From: Pseudoalteromonas sp049257235
GTDB lineage: Bacteria; Pseudomonadota; Gammaproteobacteria; Enterobacterales; Alteromonadaceae
Assembly: GCF_049257235.1 (NCBI RefSeq)
Contig: NZ_JBMMUF010000011.1
Location: 1 to 64,000, forward strand
Reading direction: 5' to 3'
DNA: 64,000 bases
Shown in pieces: positions 42,767 to 49,701 of the stretch (its first letter is position 1; each line of letters opens with the position of its first letter). Position numbers and translations under genes: made by a program. The notes under the pieces are model-generated. The model made no database searches, was not told the origin of the DNA, and was given only the letters and a program-made list of their open reading frames with translations.

Positions 42767-43536
42767 AGTTTCGCTACTTGGTTTTTAAAATAAATTTCTA
42801 AATGTCGTGTTAAGTCTCTAGACTGCACACTCATCGGCTCATTATTCTCATTGTGCCAATGCTGCGGCTGCTCATCAGCCACAGTCATAGTAAAGTGCGC
42901 TTTGGTGGGTGCAACTTTATACCACGGAATTCCCTTGGTTAAAGTACTAGGTTGCATAGTTATCAGCACACAAGTCAGTGATGCATTACAACGCAACGCG
43001 ATATTGGCTGCGCCTCTTTTAAAACGCTGTAACCGACCTTCGTCTGAACGTGTTCCCTCAGGAAAGATAATCAAGTTGTTTCCCATAGCAAGAGAGCGAC
43101 AACAGTCTTCTAATAACCCTTCAGGATCAGCGTTACTGATATATCCCGTACTTTTTATCACTCCACGCATAAACGGGTTTTTAAATAAATGTGCCTTAAC
43201 AACGCAATCTGCTTTTGGTATTGATGCAATAAGTACAACAACATCGATTAAGCTTGGGTGATTTGCGAGTATAAGCCGTCCCTCTAATCGGGTAAACCTC
43301 TCTTTGTTTTTAACATGAAATCCGATAACTCCCAAGATATCCATGACATTTACAAAGAAACGAAATGTCACATGCACCGTATGTCTAGCCTTTGCTTGCC
43401 GAAACTCTGGATTCTTGATGATTAACCTTTGTAAAGGAAACACCAATAAACTTAATACAATGCCGCCGAGGCCAAACAACGCAAAACAAAAGCCAGTTGC
43501 AAGAATCCGCCAAAGGTAGTTGATTCTCCTAACCAT
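42763..43536 (-). CDS. PlsC-type acyltransferase (ApeD-like)
   Basis: The protein has 257 residues with N-terminal membrane helices (about 8-35), the catalytic NHPSLID (His93, Asp98) and FPEGTRS (158-164). It is a 1-acyl-glycerol-3-phosphate acyltransferase fold and probably attaches the aryl-polyene chain, or a partner fatty acid, to a glycerol-type or sugar acceptor. It overlaps the chain-length-factor gene by 8 bp. Confidence 0.87.
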   Translation of the reverse strand: MVRRINYLWRILATGFCFALFGLGGIVLSLLVFPLQRLIIKNPEFRQAKARHTVHVTFRFFVNVMDILGVIGFHVKNKERFTRLEGRLILANHPSLIDVVVLIASIPKADCVVKAHLFKNPFMRGVIKSTGYISNADPEGLLEDCCRSLAMGNNLIIFPEGTRSDEGRLQRFKRGAANIALRCNASLTCVLITMQPSTLTKGIPWYKVAPTKAHFTMTVADEQPQHWHNENNEPMSVQSRDLTRHLEIYFKNQVAKL

Positions 43537-44308
43537 GACTTACACGCCACTGATCTATATGCGCTATTTCTTTATTGAAAACTGCGTGAGCTAAAACTAA
43601 TGCCTGCATCATACCGGAAGAACTTGTGTGTGCTTGTGATAGGTGAGTGATCTCACTGCAATGCGTTGCATCACCATGGGATATCACAAATGCCACACAA
43701 TGATCGCATTGCGGTTCATCGGCAAACTCTTTATATAAATCTGGCAATGCTCTATCAGCATGAATCACCATAACTCTATCAACTCCCTGGCTGTGGAGTT
43801 GTATATAGGCTTCACATAACGCCGCACTGAAGGTGTTCGCTCCGGCTGCCAAGGCAGTAATTGGAGACGTGTTCTTTGTCAAAATCGAGAGTAAGCCAAC
43901 AACGGCGTTGTGAACCGACAGTCCGAATTGGGTAGGAGAAAGAGGCTCTTTTTCTACAAGTTGCGCCAGCAGGTCTGAAGTTTTATGAAGATCCCCATGG
44001 CGCGAGGAAAAAACAATAGGCATGGGCTCAGAGTCAGGGTTTACACTATGAGCACAACTAAGCACCATCTTAGCAAAGTCACTTAGGCGACGACGTTGAA
44101 TCGGTTTAACCCAACTAACATCAAGCTCAATAGCATGTTCCAATAATGAATCGGATAACTTTTTAAGTTCTTTGTTATTAACCAAGCCCGGCGGTGCTAG
44201 GTAGACAGCCAACTTTTCAACAGCACACTTCATTGCCAAAAGTCCATTTAACCCCAAGGCGCAAATAGTAATTGATTGACAATAAAATAGCAAAAGCAGC
44301 CAGTACAA
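43529..44308 (-). CDS. Chain-length-factor ketosynthase-like protein (ApeC-like), start uncertain
   Basis: The protein has 259 residues as drawn. It is ketosynthase-like but short and lacks the catalytic Cys. The equivalent region reads LSVHNAVVGLLSI (about 128-140), the hallmark of APE chain-length factors, followed by TALAAGANTFSAALCEA. It should pair with a ketosynthase to set polyene length. No ATG is present near the N-terminus. The frame begins at TTG 44308, and the likely natural start is a non-ATG codon near SITICALGLNG. This is the first gene of the APE run, 41 bp after the DapA-family stop, so it may share that transcript. Confidence 0.78.
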   Translation of the reverse strand: MYWLLLLFYCQSITICALGLNGLLAMKCAVEKLAVYLAPPGLVNNKELKKLSDSLLEHAIELDVSWVKPIQRRRLSDFAKMVLSCAHSVNPDSEPMPIVFSSRHGDLHKTSDLLAQLVEKEPLSPTQFGLSVHNAVVGLLSILTKNTSPITALAAGANTFSAALCEAYIQLHSQGVDRVMVIHADRALPDLYKEFADEPQCDHCVAFVISHGDATHCSEITHLSQAHTSSSGMMQALVLAHAVFNKEIAHIDQWRVSHG

Positions 44309-44349
44309 TTAACCGGCTGTTAAGTTAAAAAATGCTATGAAACGTGACG

Positions 44350-45267
44350 TTAGACCAATTTAACAGCAATTTCATCGATTATAGCGGGCGTTTGGCTACC
44401 AACGAGGTGCTTTTTTTCTACCTCTGCCAACAGAGCAAGACCGGCTTGCTGTTGTTCTTTACTCAATGGCACATAAGGCAGTCTGAATACAGGTTTTACC
44501 GCCCCCGTCATCGCCAAAGCCGTGTTAATAGCAATTGGGTTTGGTTCGCAGAATAACCAATTCATCAATGGTTTCAGTTGTTCGTTCAGGGCGCTTTGCG
44601 GTTTATCCATCAAGGAACAAAATAGTTCAGGGATCAAGTTTGACGCGACCGAAATTACACCATGGGATTGATGCATGTGCACGCCATCATGGGCTTCATC
44701 ATCATTACCTGACCAACAAGCGATCCCCTGCTTCTCGTAATGTGCGATGCGCTCATTGCCGCCGCACTCTTTCATACCTATGAAGTGCTTATGATTTGCT
44801 ATCTTGGCGATAAAGTCTGGGGTTAAATCTTGTCCTGTGCGCCCCGGTACGTTGTAGATAAAAGCAGGACCAATATCAAGAACGCGATTAAAATGCTCGA
44901 GCAAACCGGCCTCTGATGTTCTGCCGTAATAAGGGTTGATTTGCAAAGCCGCATGCATACCGGTAGCAAAACCATATTGTGTGGCTTTTATTGCCTCTTT
45001 GGTATTATTGCTGCCAGTGTTACCGACGATTAATAAGCGCTCGCCAAATGCTGAAACACTGTGGGCGATAAGCATTAGATGCTCTTCCCAATTCATCAAC
45101 TGGCCTTCGCCAGTAGTTCCGCCAACAACAATACCGTCGACGCCAGCGGCGATTTGACGCTCAACAAGCTCATCAAAGGTATTCAAACATATTTCGCCAG
45201 CGTCGTTATAAGGAGTTTTAATTGCTGTAATAACGCGGGCTTGTCTAATTTGCTCCATTGTTCGCAT
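44350..45267 (-). CDS. DapA-family (dihydrodipicolinate synthase-like) aldolase
   Basis: The product has 305 residues from ATG 45267 (GAAG just upstream). Class-I aldolase motifs are GGTTGEGQLM (about 46-55), NTGSNNTKEAI, YNVPGRTGQ with catalytic Tyr, and the Schiff-base Lys in IGMKECGGN. Housekeeping DapA condenses aspartate semialdehyde with pyruvate for lysine and diaminopimelate. The family also includes other pyruvate-dependent aldolases. Its place beside DUF6058 and the APE operon may mean a specialised role or a housekeeping copy. Downstream APE genes begin 41 bp after its stop. Confidence 0.88.
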   Translation of the reverse strand: MRTMEQIRQARVITAIKTPYNDAGEICLNTFDELVERQIAAGVDGIVVGGTTGEGQLMNWEEHLMLIAHSVSAFGERLLIVGNTGSNNTKEAIKATQYGFATGMHAALQINPYYGRTSEAGLLEHFNRVLDIGPAFIYNVPGRTGQDLTPDFIAKIANHKHFIGMKECGGNERIAHYEKQGIACWSGNDDEAHDGVHMHQSHGVISVASNLIPELFCSLMDKPQSALNEQLKPLMNWLFCEPNPIAINTALAMTGAVKPVFRLPYVPLSKEQQQAGLALLAEVEKKHLVGSQTPAIIDEIAVKLV

Positions 45268-45397
45268 GTCTTCGCTTCTCTTGTTCTGTTGTGAGTGATT
45301 TCTTATGCATGCCCTTTTGGGCTGCACAAGCATACATTATTGATTGTCTGTGTGCATTTTAATTACTTGCAACTTAATTTCAATTGAATCACAATGA

Positions 45398-45413
45398 CTG
45401 TATATACATACAG
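45398..45413. promoter_or_regulatory. LexA (SOS) box between DapA-family and DUF6058 genes
   Basis: CTGTATATACATACAG differs at one position from the gammaproteobacterial LexA consensus CTGTATATATATACAG and keeps both CTGT/ACAG arms. It ends 14 bp before the DUF6058 ATG and 131 bp upstream of the DapA-family ATG, so repression of the DUF6058 gene is most direct. SOS control is inferred from the match. Confidence 0.75.
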
Positions 45414-45427
45414 TTAATTTTATCAGC

Positions 45428-46081
45428 ATGCATTTACTTGATTACTTGGAACAGTACTTTTACCGTCAAGATCAGCTCTGTCAGTTACTCGCTATAGATA
45501 ATGAAACTCTTGAACAATGGCAGCATTTATGTGTATTTCCACAAGCGAGTTATAGCTTGGAAAACAAAATTCAATGTCATTCGGTGCAAGGTATATATGA
45601 TTGTCAGGTGTTCTGGCAATACTATCCAAATGCCACCGTTGAATGGGGCAAAAGTTTACAAAAAGCCAATATTGAAAATGCCAGTGTTGCATTTAACGTG
45701 TTTAGCCAACGCGCTCAGCATGCCCTTACCTATTTGTTGGAGATGGGGTTGCATATTGAAGACAGTTATTTAGAAGACATCCAAGAAAGACTCACCCATC
45801 TGTGGCAAAAATTTCTCAGTGGTCAATTTGGCACACAGACACGCCAAGGAACCATTGAAGAAATCGTGCACATGGATGCCATAAAATACACGTTAGATAC
45901 ACTCACAGAAGGGCTGAGAATAACCAGTATCGATGCAGACCAAAGACATGTAATTCACGCTTTGATGAAGCAACTATCGAGAGTCATTATTGAGCCTCCA
46001 CGTCACGAATACCCCCATTCTTTACGGGCTAAATATCTGGATACGTTGGTAATGAAGTACGATTTATCAATCACACGATAG
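45428..46081 (+). CDS. DUF6058-like protein, putative natural-product associated
   Basis: The 217-residue soluble protein shows a pattern I associate with DUF6058 (annotated as a natural-product biosynthesis protein): MHLLDYLEQYFYRQDQLCQLLAIDNETLEQWQHL, a predicted helix-turn-helix-like N-terminus, followed by FWQYYPNATVEWGKSLQKA. The biochemical function is unknown. It is divergent from the DapA gene and carries a LexA box just before its ATG, so DNA damage may induce it. No strong ribosome site is seen. The family call is moderate. Confidence 0.6.
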   Translation: MHLLDYLEQYFYRQDQLCQLLAIDNETLEQWQHLCVFPQASYSLENKIQCHSVQGIYDCQVFWQYYPNATVEWGKSLQKANIENASVAFNVFSQRAQHALTYLLEMGLHIEDSYLEDIQERLTHLWQKFLSGQFGTQTRQGTIEEIVHMDAIKYTLDTLTEGLRITSIDADQRHVIHALMKQLSRVIIEPPRHEYPHSLRAKYLDTLVMKYDLSITR

Positions 46082-46167
46082 CGAGTGCTGTTTACCCATA
46101 AGCTTGTAACCCATGCACGTGTGTTAATTATTATCCTCAAAAAAGGGACTTTACTGATATCAAAGAC

Positions 46168-47292
46168 ATGCATAAACTGATGCCATTGACTTGCAGTATA
46201 TCGGGCTATTGTATGCGTCTTTTTACTGTCGTTTTGTGGGTCTGGTCATTCATGTGCGAAGCCTCACAGCCACAAACGATTGAACATCCAACGCACAGTA
46301 TGAAAGTGCATTTTGTTAATCCTGGGCACCAATCAGAAAACGCCACTGGGATGTTTTGGCGCAATGTATCTATTGCAATGCACGCTGCGGCGGATGATTT
46401 AAATATAGATTTAGTTACCACATACGCGAACCGTAATCACATTTTGATGAAGCAAAAACTGCAACAGGCTCTGTCCAGTGATGCTGACTATGTTATCGTG
46501 GTTGATGAAAAAAAGGCGTTAACTCAATACTTCAAGCAAATTGAAAACGTCAACAAACCCGTGTTGTTTATCTTCAATGCCCCTGATGCAGATTTACTCA
46601 CGGCTAAACCACACTGGTTATCGGGCTACTTAACTCCAAATACCTTTGATGCGGGTTACAAACTCGCGCACAGCATATACAAAACGGCCAAAGAGCGCTT
46701 TGGTGAGCAAGCATCACTGAATTTATTGGCGTTATACGGAGATCACCGTACTGAGTCCGCATTGGGTAGGCAGCATGGTTTAGAGTTATTTTTACGCCAA
46801 CATCCTGAGATCAATCTCATCCATAGTGATGTTGCTAACTGGTCTAAAGAACAAGGCTTCAGAAAAAGCATTGGCGTGTTAAATCACACCCCTAGCATCA
46901 ATATGATATGGGCAGCGAACGACCCTATTGCCAGTGGCGCACTGCTCGCAGCAAAACGCGCCAACCCAACGAACCTCCCTGTTATTGGTGGTATCAACTG
47001 GGACGAAGTGGATGCCCAAGAACAAGCTGAAATATCGGTAGGTGGTCATGTTCTCTTAGGCGCAGCGTCTTTGGTGCTTTTGTATGATGCACACACCACT
47101 CAAACTCCGTTCCCAAGTAGCAGCAACTACGAAATTTTCGCGCCAAATAGTGCTGAGTATCAGCAACTGATCGACGCTATGCACACCCAACAATTAGGCA
47201 AGGTCAATTTTCAACGATTCAGTGTGAGTCATGAAGACAGCTGGCAATATAGCCTACTTAATCTGTCAAAGTGTGTGCAAAACGGCTGTTAA
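46168..47292 (+). CDS. Periplasmic sugar-binding-type ABC substrate-binding protein (orphan)
   Basis: The 374-residue type-I periplasmic binding protein (LacI/RbsB fold) has MKVHFVNPGHQSENATGMFWRNV, DADYVIVVDEKKAL, GRQHGLELFLRQHPEINL and WAANDPIASGALLAAK followed by VIGGINWD. A signal peptide is visible after residue 16 (start MRLFTVV at 46213), so the true start may be there. No ABC permease or ATPase genes are adjacent, so it may feed a chemoreceptor or another transporter. Confidence 0.8.
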   Translation: MHKLMPLTCSISGYCMRLFTVVLWVWSFMCEASQPQTIEHPTHSMKVHFVNPGHQSENATGMFWRNVSIAMHAAADDLNIDLVTTYANRNHILMKQKLQQALSSDADYVIVVDEKKALTQYFKQIENVNKPVLFIFNAPDADLLTAKPHWLSGYLTPNTFDAGYKLAHSIYKTAKERFGEQASLNLLALYGDHRTESALGRQHGLELFLRQHPEINLIHSDVANWSKEQGFRKSIGVLNHTPSINMIWAANDPIASGALLAAKRANPTNLPVIGGINWDEVDAQEQAEISVGGHVLLGAASLVLLYDAHTTQTPFPSSSNYEIFAPNSAEYQQLIDAMHTQQLGKVNFQRFSVSHEDSWQYSLLNLSKCVQNGC

Positions 47293-47299
47293 ATACTAG

Positions 47300-47317
47300 A
47301 CGCTGATATTCAGCGTT
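47300..47317. terminator. Hairpin between the binding-protein and cytochrome b562 genes
   Basis: ACGCTGA (47300-47306), TAT, TCAGCGT (47310-47316) form a tight hairpin that overlaps the stop codon of the minus-strand cybC. It may terminate both convergent transcripts. Confidence 0.45.
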
Positions 47318-47729
47318 ATTTGCCAAACAGTAACTCCCAAAAGCCAGGGGGTTCATGGAGTTTATGATATTCTTTTCGTAGATCGTCAATTGGCAAAAGC
47401 TGTGCTTTTGCTTCGTCCAACTGATTGCTTTGAGCCAGTTCTCGTGCAATTTGTATGCGCTCAGCCACTTTACCAAGCCCTTCACGAGATTCCTTCTCAG
47501 ACTTTTTGAACTGGCCTTGTTCAGCTTGCTGCAAATACTTCTCAAACTCGTCAAGCGCCGCTAGCATAGTCCTTTTATCCGTCGCTTTAACCGCAAGTTT
47601 ATAGCTATGCCCCATCTTTTTCATTACAGCCTGCATGTCACTCGTGCTGCCGGCATGGGCGGCAAAAGCAAATAACGCCACAAGCATGATACTCACAATG
47701 GCGTGTTTTAGTGTCGACATAGGTTTCAT
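47316..47729 (-). CDS. cybC: Cytochrome b562 family protein
   Basis: The 137-residue precursor has a signal peptide (AFAAHA, cleavage about 26) followed by a four-helix bundle. The family ligands are visible: a Met near DMQAVMKKMGHSYK and a His in LRKEYHKLHEPP near the C-terminus. It is expected to be a soluble periplasmic b-type haem protein of unclear redox partner. It is monocistronic. Confidence 0.82.
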   Translation of the reverse strand: MKPMSTLKHAIVSIMLVALFAFAAHAGSTSDMQAVMKKMGHSYKLAVKATDKRTMLAALDEFEKYLQQAEQGQFKKSEKESREGLGKVAERIQIARELAQSNQLDEAKAQLLPIDDLRKEYHKLHEPPGFWELLFGK

Positions 47730-47846
47730 CTATTTTGGTGAAAGTGCGGCTATTTTACCTCAGCAAGCAAAGGACTCAAGCTTGGCGTAAATCCCCTTTA
47801 CACTGGTCAATCCCAAGAGCGTTTGAGCGCGACCAGTTTACATAAC

Positions 47847-48482
47847 TTATTCGTCAATGGGACTTGGCCACACATGAGGCTGAGCGTAGCTTAGTCGTCC
47901 TAAACGACTTCCTATGTGATACCCATCAAGTCCTGTTATTGCAATAGTTTGCATAGTGCCTAAATCGATATGCCCATCTTCACACAAAGCGTCGTCGAGC
48001 ACTTCGCCATATTCAATAGAACCAATCAACAAGATAGTGCCGTTGTGTTCGATTGGTTGCTCTGAGACCAACTTTACTGCGTACTTCAAATGACTCTCTT
48101 TAACAAAGGGCGCGGGGCATTCGCCGATGACTTCAGGTTCAAGTCCCACTTCGTCGAACTCGCTTTGATCGCGAGAGTATTTAGCCGATGTTTGATGCGC
48201 AGCTTGCCAAAAATGACTATGAACCTGATTCAAGGTATACCAGCGAGTTGCACGGATATTGGCAAGAGTATGGCGCTCGACTACGTCTGGGCGCATTACC
48301 AAAGCAACCAGTGGCGGCTGGGCTCCTAAATGGACCACGGAGCTGACTATCGCTAAGTTGTGCTGCCCCTTGCCGTCTGTGGTGCCCACAAGGTTTGCGC
48401 TTTTATAGCCAGATAAACTATTGACAAAATGCGCTCTAAACCGCGATGGCATGGCATCTATGTCATCTTTACTAAAATACAT
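47847..48482 (-). CDS. Flavin reductase-like (DIM6/NTAB) FMN-binding protein
   Basis: The 211-residue protein has the split-barrel flavin reductase pattern SGYKSANLVGTTDGKGQHNLAIVSSVVHLGAQPPLVALVMRP and a helix ERHTLANIRATRWYTLN. It should bind FMN and may reduce it with NAD(P)H or serve a light-linked flavoprotein. It is located 18 bp after the SDR gene and 3' of a DCC protein, a three-gene operon. The substrate is unknown. Confidence 0.82.
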   Translation of the reverse strand: MYFSKDDIDAMPSRFRAHFVNSLSGYKSANLVGTTDGKGQHNLAIVSSVVHLGAQPPLVALVMRPDVVERHTLANIRATRWYTLNQVHSHFWQAAHQTSAKYSRDQSEFDEVGLEPEVIGECPAPFVKESHLKYAVKLVSEQPIEHNGTILLIGSIEYGEVLDDALCEDGHIDLGTMQTIAITGLDGYHIGSRLGRLSYAQPHVWPSPIDE

Positions 48483-48500
48483 CGTAGCTCTCTTTAAATT

Positions 48501-49199
48501 CTAAAAATCAATAGGTTGAGAATCCCAATCGCGGAATTCACAGGCCATTCCAACGTCTATGTCTGTACTTAAGCTATACATTCGTTGTGCCACAAACTCA
48601 GGAGTGAATAGCTTAGAGGCAGGTACATTTTTCTGAAACGGTTTGGATAAGGGGGTGTCAGTCGTACCGGGGTGAAATAATAAAAACGAGCACTGCTTAT
48701 GAGTGCGGCGAACCTCGATGGAGGCTGTTTTCGTCAACATATTGAGCGCCGCTTTAGACGCTCGGTAGCTGTACCACCCACCCAAACGATTATCGCTTAT
48801 GCTGCCAACTCGGGCACTCATTACCGTAACAACACTAGGACGCGCTTTGTGGACCAACTTTGTAATATTCATTAACCACCACATGGGAACCACAGTATTG
48901 CAATGTAAAACCTTCTCGAATTGCGTTGCGTCAAACGCACTCAAGCTTTTCTCAGGAGAAATGGTGTCGCCGTGCAACATACCGTTGCAAATAAAGATAC
49001 TGTCAAAGCTGATGCCTTGCTGTGCAATGGTGTTGCTCCATTGCTCAACACTCTGGGCGCTGTAATGCATTTGCGTGTGCAACTGACGCTTCGCGTGCGT
49101 GCGGCTCACACTATGAACTTCGACTCCTTGTTCTTCGAGGTGTGCCACTAACGCCTGTGCTATCGCGCTTGACGCACCCACTACCAGCGCTCTAGCCAT
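48501..49199 (-). CDS. Short-chain dehydrogenase (C-factor-like)
   Basis: The 232-residue SDR has an N-terminal VVGASSAIAQALVAHL (Gly-x-x-x-Ala-type cofactor loop) and the YRASKAAL catalytic block (Tyr, Lys) at about 145-152, with a Ser upstream near SARVGSISD. It resembles CsgA/C-factor SDRs. The substrate is unknown. It overlaps the DCC gene by 8 bp. In other marine gammaproteobacteria such SDR/DCC pairs sit near photolyase genes. Confidence 0.85.
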   Translation of the reverse strand: MARALVVGASSAIAQALVAHLEEQGVEVHSVSRTHAKRQLHTQMHYSAQSVEQWSNTIAQQGISFDSIFICNGMLHGDTISPEKSLSAFDATQFEKVLHCNTVVPMWWLMNITKLVHKARPSVVTVMSARVGSISDNRLGGWYSYRASKAALNMLTKTASIEVRRTHKQCSFLLFHPGTTDTPLSKPFQKNVPASKLFTPEFVAQRMYSLSTDIDVGMACEFRDWDSQPIDF

Positions 49200-49584
49200 C
49201 TTTTGAGCCTACTTTACACTGTTGGTTACAACGACACCCCATCAATTTGTTGGAAATCCACACTCTGTGTTTGGCAAACAATCTGTAGCATGCATCGCTG
49301 ATTAACCGCAAAACAGGCAAACGCAACACGTTGAGCCAGCGATACTTACCAACCGCATTCCACGCCGCGATGTTGGCATCCAAACCAAGCAGAATACGTC
49401 CGTCACAATCAATGGCGTGCAGTGTGTCAAAGGCTTGCTCGAAACTTACTTGCGGGTAATAAATAAAATCACGTTCGTTATTGATGTCCACGAACGTGAT
49501 GCGCTGTTCACTATCATAAGATTTAAGCTTGGTGATTTCAGCATTGCACAAGGGGCAAGCGCCGTCATAAAACAAAGTTAACAT
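49192..49584 (-). CDS. DCC-family thiol-disulfide oxidoreductase-like protein (DUF393)
   Basis: The 130-residue protein carries the N-terminal FYDGACPLCNAEI motif (CxxC at 11 and 14), the signature of the DCC family, a thioredoxin-like fold. A Cys-rich C-terminus (MGCRCNQQCK) is notable. The function is not defined experimentally to my knowledge. It is the first gene of the operon DCC-SDR-flavin reductase. Confidence 0.85.
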   Translation of the reverse strand: MLTLFYDGACPLCNAEITKLKSYDSEQRITFVDINNERDFIYYPQVSFEQAFDTLHAIDCDGRILLGLDANIAAWNAVGKYRWLNVLRLPVLRLISDACYRLFAKHRVWISNKLMGCRCNQQCKVGSKDG

Positions 49585-49635
49585 TCATTATCCTCCAAGC
49601 AGATAATACGAACCCTGTCGCCTAGAAGATCAATG

Positions 49636-49670
49636 AAAAAGGCCCCGAGTGTAAACCCGAGGCCTTTGTT
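49636..49670 (-). terminator. Intrinsic terminator after fadE
   Basis: On the minus strand AAAGGCCTCGGG and GGGGCCTTT form an imperfect GC-rich hairpin ending in a T-tract. It separates fadE from the DCC operon. Confidence 0.65.
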
Positions 49671-49701
49671 TTCGTATTTTAAACCGTGTTGTTAGCGTTA
49701 T

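Noticed and set aside
45370..45392. TTAATTTCAATTGAATC, similar to the end of the dispersed repeat
   Set aside because: Only about 12 bp resemble the repeat end and the rest is missing, so it is not counted as a third copy.
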